50,233 nucleotides of DNA from an uncultured Rhodospirillales bacterium (GTDB lineage Bacteria > Pseudomonadota > Alphaproteobacteria > CACIAM-22H2): NCBI GenBank assembly GCA_937926175.1, contig CALANV010000049.1:1-50233 (forward strand), given 5' to 3'. The position numbers and the translations under genes are program-made. Shown in pieces: positions 20,401 to 30,947 of this stretch. The notes under the pieces were generated by a model. The model saw only the letters and a program-made list of their open reading frames with translations, did not search any database and was not told where the DNA came from. Each line of letters starts with the position of its first letter. Position 1 is the first letter of the stretch.

Positions 20401-21341
20401 GGTCGCAGGCGAGCGAACTGGCGACCACACTGCGCGAGCAGGCCGACCGCCTGATCGCCGCCGCCGCGGACGTGAACGCGCGCTTGAACGACACCAGCGC
20501 GAGGTTCGGGCAGCAATCGCGCGAGGTCGCCGAGGCCGCCGTCAAGGCCACCGAGCTGATGGATGCCGTCGAAAAGGCCTTTGCCGGAACCAGCCGCGCG
20601 CTTGCCGAGGCCTCGAGCGACGGGACGATCCGTATCGAGGCGGTTGCCGCATCGTTCCGCGAGCGCGCCGCGGAGCTGATGAACGCGGTGGCGCAGGCGT
20701 CCGCCCGCATGGCGGCGCTGGGCGATACGTTCGAACGCCAGGCGCGCGAACTCGCGAACGTCGCGAGCGAGTCCCGTACCCGGTTCGGCGAGGCGGAGGA
20801 ACATCTTGCCCGCCAGGCGCGGCTGCTGACGAGCGTGGCCGAGCACAGCCTCGCCCAGACCAAGAAGGCGGGCGACGCCTTCGCGCGGCAGGCCGAGACG
20901 CTGGTCGCGGCGGCGAAGGCCGCCGAAACCCAGGCCAATCGCCTGGCCGAGAACGAGGTCGCGGCACGGCGCCAGAGCTTCCTGCGCGCCTCGCGCCTCG
21001 TCGTCGAGGGCCTGAACTCGATCGCGATCGACCTGACGCGCGTGCTGCAGCCGGACTTGTCCGAGCGCATCCTGCGCGATTTCGTCAACGGCGACCGCGG
21101 CGTGTTCGTGCGGCGCCTCCTCAAGATGAACTGGGGCGAAGTCGGCGCGGTCATCCGGCACAAGTACCAGGCCGATCCGGAGTTCCGCCGTTACGTCTCC
21201 GATTATCTGTCGCAGTTCGAGCGGCTGCGCGCCGATGCCCAGGCCGCCGACCCCGAGAACATCCTGTCGGCGACGTTCCTGACCTCCGACGTCGGCAAAC
21301 TCTACATCATCCTGTCGGAGATCCTCGGCAAGCGCGTGTGA
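17466..21341 (+). CDS. Giant membrane-anchored coiled-coil repeat protein, unknown function
   Basis: A 1291-residue protein. A short Ala-rich cytosolic head is followed by two hydrophobic helices (about 40-60 and 79-98) that anchor it in the inner membrane. About 1,050 residues of near-uninterrupted Ala/Glu/Arg-rich heptad helix follow, with apolipoprotein-like 11/22-residue echoes. A stretch from residue 590 to about 780 repeats every 40 residues (M-E-x-A...E-L-G-x-x-L-Q-x-Q-A...L-V-R-x-x). The globular C-terminus (about 1175-1291) is different and looks conserved (VEGLNSIAIDLTRVL...WGEVGAVIRHKY...FLTSDVGKLYIILSEIL). GGGGAGG lies just upstream of the ATG, 48 bases after the mutase. A structural, polarity or chromosome/envelope scaffold is plausible, but no function is established. 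Confidence 0.85.
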   Translation: MESKQARKLVPVATSTEAPAAQAASRATDAGEAPTHDRSIAVIIVGALVSFAWVTVAGWYVDSYIGWPALAAMMPHELGAMLSGIATPLLFLWLALAFVDRGCDLRNTARMLRAQLAALSYPAAAAETKAVTIALSLREQARALTEASDTAARRIADSQKALQLQTAELGAMSDQISMRATQVLTALRRHADQLERVSSLLASRVQTIETAVREQADTLSNASERAASQARMISDSLRQQLEELRSVAERTAASASAIRESLGEQGRAVTDASNRAAVKAEEIRRALSTQMAELGAFVEKATAQAREAGEVLRASAERFSGVVIEVSGRADSSGAKLAEYTESITKAAAELVARSEEAREALARQAAELTRVADDGRHRIDAVGESLRTRSGELQTIAVRVDELGQTVGGEVQHLAAEMERLGANAETMAESLRRHGQEMGALADESVARMRAAGEAFHRQAREMSDETTFAMTRIGELAAELASRTREVAAAAARTNDVREELRRHADDLAAALDRAAVVAAERSKEMEARTHGVSAAADRAVERLREAGDLLRQRSDELTSAAAAARNELGGVDAQLRAHAEHLFKAMEQAAAHADELGGALQRQADAFGQRMETLVRDQTTQLLAAMERAGQRTQELGGILQAHAHAFGERVDGLVRDQTGHLLSVMDQAVARATALAGTLQQQAGAFGDAMGALVRSRTNELLTAMETAVGRANELGSALQRQAGGFGNAVDALIREHSARLLRAMEQAASRASELGAMLQQQLGAVGDAAEAVTVRIGTAKRDLHATADDLVALSGRVAARLDEVGDGVRERVQALDAITDRTVTRLADIGEMLRQRLAEMTETSGKVGEMLGEAGTIFRQQAVDLALAADRAAARLAALGKEVADRRAQMTASAEESEARFGTMRQLLDEAAAALAASATQAAERLEAMGEALKRRTGEMSDATGRSLAKLGEIDAALGAQEKRILDTLHSAGSQASELATTLREQADRLIAAAADVNARLNDTSARFGQQSREVAEAAVKATELMDAVEKAFAGTSRALAEASSDGTIRIEAVAASFRERAAELMNAVAQASARMAALGDTFERQARELANVASESRTRFGEAEEHLARQARLLTSVAEHSLAQTKKAGDAFARQAETLVAAAKAAETQANRLAENEVAARRQSFLRASRLVVEGLNSIAIDLTRVLQPDLSERILRDFVNGDRGVFVRRLLKMNWGEVGAVIRHKYQADPEFRRYVSDYLSQFERLRADAQAADPENILSATFLTSDVGKLYIILSEILGKRV
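19233..19808 (+). repeat. Tandem 120-bp (40-codon) repeats inside the coiled-coil gene
   Basis: Five successive units start at ATG codons 19233, 19353, 19473, 19593 and 19713, exactly 120 bases apart; the last is partial. Each encodes M-E/D-x-A near its start, E/A-L-G/A-x-x-L-Q ten residues on, and L-V/I-R near residue 30. The units are diverged at DNA level, so this is an old, protein-level repeat rather than a recent slippage array. Confidence 0.85.
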
Positions 21342-21406
21342 GGTCACGCGCAGGTGCGCATCGGCGCGCGTTTCAAATCTTCGAACGAAGAACCGACGAT
21401 CAGGGG

Positions 21407-21439
21407 CATCAAGAAGCGTCCGTGAACGCTGCCTTGATG
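21407..21439. terminator. Intergenic hairpin between convergent genes (probable bidirectional terminator)
   Basis: CATCAAG pairs with CTTGATG (7 bp) around an inner AGCGT / ACGCT stem. It sits between the coiled-coil gene and secA, which converge here. There is no long T-run in either direction, so efficient intrinsic termination is uncertain. Confidence 0.5.
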
Positions 21440-21501
21440 GCCCTGGCGTTCTTCGTGGTTCGAAAGCCGCGGTTCACCGGCGGCGGCGCTGAGGTGCGCC
21501 G

Positions 21502-24261
<2,760 letters not shown>

Positions 24262-24315
24262 CGAATGTGAAACCCGGGACGTTGAAGGGGATAATCGGAT
24301 GCCGATCCATGCTCA

Positions 24316-24344
24316 CAGATAGGGGGCAGGCCGGATTCTGTCAA
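24316..24344 (-). promoter_or_regulatory. Sigma-70-type promoter of secA
   Basis: On the minus strand a perfect TTGACA (24344-24339) is followed, after exactly 17 bases, by TATCTG (24321-24316). Transcription would start about 50 bases before the secA ATG at 24261. Confidence 0.65.
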
Positions 24345-24487
24345 CGATACCGCCGGAGCGGCGCCTTGGCCGTTTGCGGGCCATACGCGCGCTTGTCGCT
24401 GCCTCCGCCGCCGTGCAAGATACGCGGCATTGCGGTCCTCGTGTACGCCCGGCCGCGGCGTCCGCGCCCGCTTTTGAGGAATATCCG

Positions 24488-25348
24488 ATGATCAGACATG
24501 GTATCCGGGCCCTGCTCCTGGCCTCGGTTTTTGTTTTTCCCGCCATGGCGCAGGCCCCCCAACCGCTCGACACGGACGACCCGGTCCTGGCCTCCGTCGA
24601 CGGCGCGCCCATCCGCCGCTCCGACGTGATCGCCGTCCAGCGCACGTTGCCGCCGCAATTCCAGCAGCTCCCGGTCGAAGTGCTGTACCCGGCGGTGCTC
24701 GAGCGTCTGATCGATGCCAAACTGCTCGCCAATGCCGGCCGCAGGGAGAATCTCGACAAGGATCCCGAGGTGAAGCAGCGGCTCGCCCAGTTCGAGGAAC
24801 GGCTGATCCAGGACGTTTACCTGACGCGGCGCATCGAGGCAGCGGTCAACGACAAGGCGATCCGCGAGCGCTACGACCAGTACATCAAGACCAATCCCGC
24901 CGAGGAGGAGGTCCGCGCGCGCCATATCCTGGTATCGACCGAGGCCCAGGCCAAGGAGGTGATCGCCGAGCTGAAGAAGGGCGCGGATTTCGCGGACGTG
25001 GCCAGGGCGAAATCGATCGATCCCACCGGCAAGCAGCAGGGCGGCGATCTCGGCTATTTCTCGCGGGACGAGATGGTACCCGAGTTCTCCGAGGCGGCCT
25101 TCAACCTCAAGGAAGGCGAGATTACGGAGACGCCGGTCAAGTCGCAGTTCGGCTGGCACGTCATCAAGGTCGAAGCCAAGCGCAAGAGCACGCCGGCCTT
25201 CGAAGAGATGCGTGACCAGCTTGCCGAGGAGATCCAGCAGGAGACGGTCAACCAGATCGTCGCCCAGCTTCGCAGCAGCGCGAAGATCGAGCGATTCAAT
25301 TCCGACGGCTCGAGCGCGCCGGCGGAAAAAGCCACGCCCCCGCGATGA
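24488..25348 (+). CDS. Periplasmic parvulin-type peptidylprolyl isomerase (PrsA/SurA-like)
   Basis: A 286-residue exported foldase. The signal peptide is MIRHGIRALLLASVFVFPAMAQA, with cleavage likely after AQA. A helical SurA/PrsA N-region follows (about 30-130), then a single parvulin domain at about 135-235: VRARHILVSTEAQAKEV, FADVAR, GGDLGYFSRDEMVPEFSEAAF and SQFGWHVIKV. It isomerises prolyl bonds and assists folding of exported proteins. The ATG at 24488 is chosen because GAGGA lies 7 bases upstream and it begins the signal peptide. A longer frame from 24374 would bury the signal sequence. It pairs functionally with the divergent secA. Confidence 0.93.
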   Translation: MIRHGIRALLLASVFVFPAMAQAPQPLDTDDPVLASVDGAPIRRSDVIAVQRTLPPQFQQLPVEVLYPAVLERLIDAKLLANAGRRENLDKDPEVKQRLAQFEERLIQDVYLTRRIEAAVNDKAIRERYDQYIKTNPAEEEVRARHILVSTEAQAKEVIAELKKGADFADVARAKSIDPTGKQQGGDLGYFSRDEMVPEFSEAAFNLKEGEITETPVKSQFGWHVIKVEAKRKSTPAFEEMRDQLAEEIQQETVNQIVAQLRSSAKIERFNSDGSSAPAEKATPPR

Positions 25349-25438
25349 GCTGAGCCGTATCCCGCTGCGCAAGCGGCTTTTCCCTGCCGCAGCATTTCTT
25401 TTCACGCCGTATGCAACCGTAACGAGAAGTGCCGATCC

Positions 25439-26668
25439 ATGCATCCGCGCTCCCCGCTCGCGCCTGAACGCTTTCCTGACCTTCCCGCCATTGCCGGCGT
25501 GCGGCTTGCCGCCGGCTGCACCGGGATGCGGTATCAAGGGCGTGACGACCTGATGGTGGCGGAGCTCGCGCCGGGCTCGACCGTTGCCGGGGTCTTCACG
25601 CGTTCGCTTACCGCCTCGCCGCCGGTCGAGTGGTGCCGCAAGCAGGTCCGCCGCGGCAAGGTGCGCGCCATCGTCGTCAATGCCGGCAATGCCAATACCT
25701 TCACCGGCCGGCATGGACGCGACGCCGTGGCCGCGACGGCGGCGAGAACGGCGAAGCTCTTGGGCTGTGCGCCGAATGACGTCTTCGTCGCATCGACGGG
25801 CGTGATCGGGGTCAAGCTGCCGGTCGAAAAGATCGTCGATACGCTCCCGGCCGTGCAGCGCGCGCTATCGCCCTCGGCATGGGAGCCGGCCGCGAAAGCG
25901 ATCATGACGACCGACACATTCGCCAAGGGCGCAACGCGCCGGGCCGAGATCGGCGGGGTGCCGGTGACGATCAACGGCATCTGCAAGGGATCCGGAATGA
26001 TCGCACCCGACATGGCGACGATGCTGGCGTTCGTCTTCACCGACGCGAAGCTGCCGGCCGGCGTGCTGCAGAAGCTGCTCGCCGCGGGCGTCGACCGGTC
26101 GTTCAACTGCATCACCGTCGACGGCGATACCTCGACCAGCGACACTGTTCTGCTGTGCGCCACGGGCCAGGCCAAGCACAAGCGGATCGTGGCGGCGAAC
26201 GATCCGGCGCTCGCCGATTTCCGGGCAAAGCTGAATGATCTCCTGCTCGACCTCGCGCACCAGATCGTGCGCGACGGCGAAGGCGCGCAAAAATTCGTCA
26301 CCATCAAGGTCACCGGCGCTGCCTCGGCGAAGGCCGCACGGAAGATCGGCCTCGCGATCGGCAATTCGCCCCTGGTGAAGACGGCGATCGCCGCGGCCGA
26401 CGCCAACTGGGGGCGCATCGTCATGGCCGTCGGCAAGGCCGGCGAGAAGGCCGACCGCGACAGGCTGGAAATCCGCATCGGCGGCGTGCAGATCACCCGC
26501 AACGGGGAAGTCGTTCCCGGCTATGACGAGGCGCCGGTCGCACGCCACATGCAGGGCCGCGAAATCGAGATCGAGGTCGATGTCGGCGTCGGGCGCGGTC
26601 GCGCGACGGTGTGGACGTGCGATCTCACCCACGCGTATATCGATATCAATGGCAGTTACCGGAGCTGA
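25439..26668 (+). CDS. argJ: Bifunctional glutamate N-acetyltransferase / N-acetylglutamate synthase (ArgJ)
   Basis: A 409-residue ornithine acetyltransferase that transfers acetyl from N-acetylornithine to glutamate (cyclic arginine pathway) and may also use acetyl-CoA. The precursor self-cleaves between A193 and the nucleophilic T194 (PDMATMLAF). VNAGNANTFTG near 80 and the C-terminal TCDLTHAYIDINGSYRS ending are family hallmarks. Length and motifs are intact. The downstream mutT gene begins inside its last codons, suggesting translational coupling. Confidence 0.97.
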   Translation: MHPRSPLAPERFPDLPAIAGVRLAAGCTGMRYQGRDDLMVAELAPGSTVAGVFTRSLTASPPVEWCRKQVRRGKVRAIVVNAGNANTFTGRHGRDAVAATAARTAKLLGCAPNDVFVASTGVIGVKLPVEKIVDTLPAVQRALSPSAWEPAAKAIMTTDTFAKGATRRAEIGGVPVTINGICKGSGMIAPDMATMLAFVFTDAKLPAGVLQKLLAAGVDRSFNCITVDGDTSTSDTVLLCATGQAKHKRIVAANDPALADFRAKLNDLLLDLAHQIVRDGEGAQKFVTIKVTGAASAKAARKIGLAIGNSPLVKTAIAAADANWGRIVMAVGKAGEKADRDRLEIRIGGVQITRNGEVVPGYDEAPVARHMQGREIEIEVDVGVGRGRATVWTCDLTHAYIDINGSYRS

Positions 26669-27116
26669 CTGGGGCGAGGGTTGCGAGCGCGCGGCGCTGC
26701 CGACGCCTGCCGGCCCGGTCCGTACCGTCCTCGTCGCGGCGGCAGCACTGATCGACGTCGACAACCGCGTTCTGATCGCGCGCCGTCCGCCCGGCAAACC
26801 GATGGCCGGGTTATGGGAGTTTCCGGGCGGCAAGGTGCAGGCCGGCGAAACGCCCGAGGCGGCGCTCGTGCGCGAATTGGCCGAAGAACTGGGCATCGAC
26901 ATCACGGCGGCCTGTCTGGCGCCGTTCACGTTCGCCTCGCATCTCTACCCCGATTTCCACCTGCTGATGCCGCTCTATCTGTGCCGCCGCTGGCGCGGCA
27001 CCGTGACGCCGTGCGAGGGGCAGGAACTGGCGTGGGTGCGGCCCAACCGGCTGTCGGAATATCCGATGCCGCCGGCCGACGTGCCCCTGGTCGCCATGTT
27101 GCGGGACTATCTTTGA
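26649..27116 (+). CDS. mutT: NUDIX hydrolase, MutT-type (8-oxo-dGTP diphosphatase)
   Basis: A 155-residue NUDIX protein. The Nudix box GGKVQAGETPEAALVRELAEELGI begins near residue 58, with the REL-x-EEL Mg-binding core intact. It is preceded by LIARRPPGKPMAGLWEFPGG, the MutT subgroup signature for 8-oxo-dGTP sanitation. It overlaps the argJ stop by 20 bases in another frame, so it is probably translated by coupling. Longer upstream in-frame extensions lie wholly inside argJ and are rejected. argJ-mutT adjacency is common in alphaproteobacteria. Confidence 0.9.
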   Translation: MAVTGADWGEGCERAALPTPAGPVRTVLVAAAALIDVDNRVLIARRPPGKPMAGLWEFPGGKVQAGETPEAALVRELAEELGIDITAACLAPFTFASHLYPDFHLLMPLYLCRRWRGTVTPCEGQELAWVRPNRLSEYPMPPADVPLVAMLRDYL

Positions 27117-27183
27117 CGTTGAAGGGCGCGCAGTCGCCGCTCTCCGCTTCGACGGGGTGGACGGGGCGACACGCACCGGGGCG

Positions 27184-28125
27184 TCAACGTGTGCGCTCCA
27201 GCCCGGTTTTTTCGCCCGCCGGCTGCTCGGCCGTCCCGAGCGCTTCGGCCAGCCGTGCGGCGGCGCTCCCGGGCCTGAGCGGTTTGGGCTGGCTCGCGTG
27301 CGGGGCCCAGGCGGTCATGGTGATGATCTGGAACGTCGCCGCGATCCGGCCCGACGCGTCGGCGAAGCGGGCGGCGTAGATTTCGGCGGCGCGCATCAGC
27401 ACGCCGCGCCGCGTCATGCGACGGTTTCGTTCGGCGACGGCGTTCGATTCGCCCATCGCCCGCAGGTCGCGCATCAGATCGAGCGCATTCGCATAGGTGA
27501 CGGTCAGCGTGTCGGAATCGACCACCGGCAACGCGAAGCCGGCACGTTGAAGCAGCGCGCCTGCGTCGCGGACGTCGACGAAGGGTGAGACGCGCGGGCT
27601 CGCCCCGCCGGTCTCTTCGGCCTCGGCCTCGAGGAGGCATTGACGCAGTTCACGCAGCGTGTCGCCGCCGAACATCGACGCAAGGAACAGACCGTCGGGC
27701 TTCAGCGCGTGGCGTATCTGGAGGAGGGCGCCGGGCAGGTCGTTGACCCAGTGAAGGCTGAGGCAGCTGAGCACGGCATCGAAGCTGGCGGCGCCGAAGG
27801 GGAGCCATTCCTCGTCGGCGGCGACGACATAGTGGGTGATACCTGCCGGCGCCATGCCCCTGCTGCGCTTCACGAGCACCGGCGAGAAGTCGGTTTCGAC
27901 CAGGGTTTCGATTCCCCCCCGTCCGCGCAGCGCTTTTGCGAGGACGCCGCCATGCCCGCCGAGATCGAGCGCGCGCGGAAATCGGCGCTGGATATCGTCG
28001 AGCCGGTCCACCAGCCGCTCCGCCGCCTCGCGAAAGAGGAAATCATGCTCGGCAAAGGCACCCGCGGCGCGATCGCGATGCCGACGGACGGCGTGACGGT
28101 CGAAGACGTGCTGGGGCGAGGTCAT
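27184..28125 (-). CDS. SAM-dependent methyltransferase (BioC/NDUFAF5-like)
   Basis: A 313-residue class I methyltransferase. It begins MTSPQHVFDRHAVRRHRDRAA, has motif I ALDLGGHGGVL near 52, and post-I and motif II ADEEWLPFGAASFDAVLSCLSLHWVNDLP near 100. The S-x-x-L-HWVND-L-P segment is typical of BioC and of the mitochondrial complex I factor NDUFAF5. It sits in the conserved alphaproteobacterial order methyltransferase / comF / grxC. Without bio genes nearby, a NDUFAF5-like (arginine hydroxylation/complex I) role is at least as likely as biotin synthesis. The start at 28125 matches the family N-terminus. It is divergent from comF. Confidence 0.87.
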   Translation of the reverse strand: MTSPQHVFDRHAVRRHRDRAAGAFAEHDFLFREAAERLVDRLDDIQRRFPRALDLGGHGGVLAKALRGRGGIETLVETDFSPVLVKRSRGMAPAGITHYVVAADEEWLPFGAASFDAVLSCLSLHWVNDLPGALLQIRHALKPDGLFLASMFGGDTLRELRQCLLEAEAEETGGASPRVSPFVDVRDAGALLQRAGFALPVVDSDTLTVTYANALDLMRDLRAMGESNAVAERNRRMTRRGVLMRAAEIYAARFADASGRIAATFQIITMTAWAPHASQPKPLRPGSAAARLAEALGTAEQPAGEKTGLERTR

Positions 28126-28191
28126 GGCCGGAGTATGACATGACGGGGCCCGCGATTGACACCCGTGGGACGGCCGTGGTCGCATCCGGCC

Positions 28192-28968
28192 ATGGGGGGC
28201 CTGTCCAATGCGTTCGCCGTCGTTCGGCGTGGCGTATCGCTGGTGGTCGACGCCGTGCTGCCGCCGCTCTGCCTGTCGTGCGGCGCGGCGGTCGGCGCCG
28301 CAGGCATGCTGTGCCCGGCCTGCTGGTCGAAACTCGTCTGGTTGGGGCCGCCCCAGTGCGACGGATGCGGTCTGCCGTTCGAGTTCGATCCCCGCATCGG
28401 AGCCGGGACGGAGGAACTGCGCTGCGCCGCCTGCCTGCGGGAGCGGCCCGCGTTCGATCGTGCACGGGCCGTGTTTCAGTATGACGAGACGAGCCGCGGG
28501 CTGGTTCTCGGCTTCAAGCACGCCGACCGGACCCATATGTCGCCGGCGTTCGGGCGATGGCTTGCCCGCGCCGGCCGGGACCTGCTCGCCGCTGCCGATC
28601 TGGTCGCGCCGGTACCGTTGCACTGGCTGCGTCTCGCATGGCGGCTCTATAACCAGTCGGCCATGATCGCGGCCGTCGCCGCCGCGGAGTCGGGCCGTCG
28701 CCACATCCCGGATCTTCTGCAGCGACGCCGCTACACGCCCCAGCAGGGCGATCTCGGCCCTGCCGCCCGACGCCGCAATGTGCGCGGGGCTTTCCGGGTC
28801 AATCCGCGCCACCGGGCGTTGGTCGATGGGGCGCGAATCGTTCTCGTCGACGACGTATTTACGACCGGTGCGACCGTGGCCGAATGCGCCCGGACGCTCA
28901 AGGAGGCGGGAGCGGCTGCCGTCGATGTCCTGACGCTCGCCCGGGTGGTACGGCCCGCCCACGTTTAG
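28192..28968 (+). CDS. comF: ComF family protein (phosphoribosyltransferase-like)
   Basis: A 258-residue ComF/GntX protein. The N-terminal double zinc-ribbon supplies C-x-x-C pairs (CLSCG, CPAC, CDGCG, CAAC) within the first 85 residues. The C-terminal phosphoribosyltransferase domain has the PRPP-loop motif VLVDDVFTTGATVAE near 220. ComF is needed for DNA uptake in naturally competent species, but in most proteobacteria its role is unproved. The ATG at 28192 is preferred, and 28156 would add 12 residues. Confidence 0.9.
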   Translation: MGGLSNAFAVVRRGVSLVVDAVLPPLCLSCGAAVGAAGMLCPACWSKLVWLGPPQCDGCGLPFEFDPRIGAGTEELRCAACLRERPAFDRARAVFQYDETSRGLVLGFKHADRTHMSPAFGRWLARAGRDLLAAADLVAPVPLHWLRLAWRLYNQSAMIAAVAAAESGRRHIPDLLQRRRYTPQQGDLGPAARRRNVRGAFRVNPRHRALVDGARIVLVDDVFTTGATVAECARTLKEAGAAAVDVLTLARVVRPAHV

Positions 28969-29065
28969 AGGCCTGGCGTCGCCATCGAGACGCAGCCAAG
29001 CCAAGCTAGGCATAGCCCGCAAGGCGCTCTATCTTAGTTGATGTCTCGGTTCTACCGGTTCGTTC

Positions 29066-29329
29066 ATGGCCAAGGTCGAAATCTATTCGAGTCCCTTCTG
29101 CGGGTATTGCTACCGGGCGAAGCATCTATTGTCCCAGAAGGGGGTCGACTACATCGAATACGACGTTCTTGCAGAGCCCGACAGGCGCGCGGAAATGGTT
29201 TCGCGCGCCAATGGGCGGACCACTGTACCGCAGATCTTCATCGACGGCCGGCATATCGGCGGATCGGACGATCTTTATGCGCTCGACCGTGCGGGACAAC
29301 TTGATCCGCTCCTCGGACGCGCGGGATGA
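29066..29329 (+). CDS. grxC: Glutaredoxin 3 (GrxC)
   Basis: An 87-residue dithiol glutaredoxin that reduces disulphides and mixed glutathione disulphides in the cytosol. The active site reads C12-G-Y-C15 instead of the usual C-P-Y-C. The cis-proline loop TTVPQIF near 51 and GGSDDLYAL near 69 are intact. The gene follows comF by 97 bases and precedes the Nit-type amidase. Confidence 0.95.
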   Translation: MAKVEIYSSPFCGYCYRAKHLLSQKGVDYIEYDVLAEPDRRAEMVSRANGRTTVPQIFIDGRHIGGSDDLYALDRAGQLDPLLGRAG

Positions 29330-29478
29330 GCAGCGGGGCGCGATTTTCCGGTCCGGACGACTTCGTATTCGTGCCTGCGGGGACGGGTCCGTCGCGTCGA
29401 GGACGTTGGCGACGATCTGATGTGCCGGGCGATCTTTCACGGACCCCAAGGCGGGGAGGTGCCGGACGGCGAGACACG

Positions 29479-30318
29479 ATGACGATATTCAAGGTCGCAT
29501 GCATCCAGCCGAGTTCGACACGGGACGTTGACGAGAATATCGCAACGGTCGGTGCGATGATCGAACGCGCGCGCCGCGACGGTGCGGATCTCATCTGCAC
29601 GCCGGAGAACGTCGCGATGATCGAACCCAACCGCACACTGCGCCTGCAGAAGGCGGCGCCGGAGAAAAGCCATCCGGCGCTTGCTGCGTTCCGCGACGTT
29701 GCGGCACGTACGGGCGCCTGGGTCCTGATCGGATCGCTCGCCATTCGGCTCGAGAACGACAGGCTCGCCAATCGCTCGTACCTGATCGATGGCGCCGGAA
29801 ACGTCGTGGCGTGGTACGACAAGATTCACATGTTCGATGTCGACCTGCCCGGCGGCGAATCGTACCGGGAATCCGCGTCGTTCCGGCCGGGCGATCGTGC
29901 CGTGGTTGCGGCGACGCCATGGGGACCGGTCGGTCTGACAATCTGCTACGATCTGCGCTTCCCGCATCTCTACCGGGCGCTCGCGCAGGCTGGGGCGATG
30001 TACATCACGGTACCCTCGGCGTTCACGCGTCCGACAGGCCGTGCCCATTGGCACGTCCTGCTGCGGGCGCGTGCGATCGAAACCGGGTGCTTCATCTTCG
30101 CGCCGGCGCAATGCGGCGAGCATGCCGAGGGGCGCAAGACCTATGGTCATTCGCTGATCGTGGCGCCGTGGGGGGAGATCCTGGCCGACGGCGGCGAGGA
30201 TGTCGGGGTCATCGCGGCGGACATCGATCCGGCAAAGGTACACGAGGCGCGCCGGATGGTTCCGTCGTTGCAGCATGATCGGCCGTTCGCCGCGCCGCAG
30301 CGCGCGGCCGGCGATTAG
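29479..30318 (+). CDS. Carbon-nitrogen hydrolase, Nit1/Nit2-like (deaminated glutathione amidase type)
   Basis: A 279-residue nitrilase-superfamily amidase with the full catalytic triad visible: E43 (CTPENV), K115 (YDKIHMFD) and C156 (LTICYDLRFPHLYR). YDKIHMFDVDLPGG is characteristic of the Nit branch, which hydrolyses deaminated glutathione as metabolite repair. This fits its position after glutaredoxin. The ATG at 29479 starts exactly at the family N-terminus. An in-frame ATG at 29326, overlapping the grxC stop, would add 51 unconserved residues and cannot be excluded. It converges with the next gene, overlapping by 4 bases. Confidence 0.92.
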   Translation: MTIFKVACIQPSSTRDVDENIATVGAMIERARRDGADLICTPENVAMIEPNRTLRLQKAAPEKSHPALAAFRDVAARTGAWVLIGSLAIRLENDRLANRSYLIDGAGNVVAWYDKIHMFDVDLPGGESYRESASFRPGDRAVVAATPWGPVGLTICYDLRFPHLYRALAQAGAMYITVPSAFTRPTGRAHWHVLLRARAIETGCFIFAPAQCGEHAEGRKTYGHSLIVAPWGEILADGGEDVGVIAADIDPAKVHEARRMVPSLQHDRPFAAPQRAAGD

Positions 30319-30866
30319 GTCCCCATCCGGTCGTTGATCGCCGCGATGCGCTGGATCATGGCCGGCCGCGGCTCGGTCACCTCGAGGTCCTCGTAGGCGA
30401 GCACGCGCAACCGCCCGCGTACGGCATCGAGCAGTTCGCCGGGCCGTAGCAGGAAATCGGGGTTGCTCGGCTTGCCGAAGCGTTCGTTGCCGACCGCAAA
30501 CGTCTCGTAGATCAATATGCCGCCCGGTTCGACCGCATCGACCAGCGCCGGGAAGAGCGGCCGGTGCAGATAATTGGTGACGACCACGGCCGCAAAACGC
30601 CGGCCGGCGAGCGGCCAGGGCGCCCCCGACTCCAGGTCTGCATTAATGATTTCGATGCCATCGCGCCCGGCAAGATCGGCCAGTTTCGAGGTATCCCGGT
30701 CGATTGCAACGACCCGGTACCCGGCTGAGAGGAAATGGCGGGCGTGGCGTCCGGCCCCCGCGGCGACGTCCAGAACGGTACCGCCGGCTGGCACGAACGG
30801 TGCAAAGCGGACCACCCAGCCGGAGGGCGGGGCGTCGGGACCGTGTCGATCAGGTTGCGGTCGCAT
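30315..30866 (-). CDS. Class I SAM-dependent methyltransferase (TehB-like)
   Basis: A 183-residue small methyltransferase. Motif I is VLDVAAGAGRHARHF near 32. D56 lies in VVAIDRD, the acidic residue contacting the SAM ribose. Motif II is FAAVVVTNYLHRPLFPAL near 90, followed by GGILIYETFAVGNERFGKPSNPDFLLRPGELL, typical of small TehB/UbiE-like proteins of alphaproteobacteria. The substrate is unknown. It overlaps the end of the amidase gene and is divergent from the DUF1178 gene. Confidence 0.87.
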   Translation of the reverse strand: MRPQPDRHGPDAPPSGWVVRFAPFVPAGGTVLDVAAGAGRHARHFLSAGYRVVAIDRDTSKLADLAGRDGIEIINADLESGAPWPLAGRRFAAVVVTNYLHRPLFPALVDAVEPGGILIYETFAVGNERFGKPSNPDFLLRPGELLDAVRGRLRVLAYEDLEVTEPRPAMIQRIAAINDRMGT

Positions 30867-30947
30867 GGCGGGACCATTACATGTTTATCTAGCTCTGCAG
30901 CCGCCTAGTGCCGCGGGCTTCGGATTCACAACGGAAGTGTCGATCTC

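Noticed and set aside
26523..26648. Upstream extension of mutT
   Set aside because: The extension lies wholly inside argJ in another frame and is Arg/Ser-rich with no homology expected.
28126..29022. Upstream extension of the BioC-like methyltransferase frame
   Set aside because: The extension is antisense to comF. The family N-terminus begins at the ATG at 28125.
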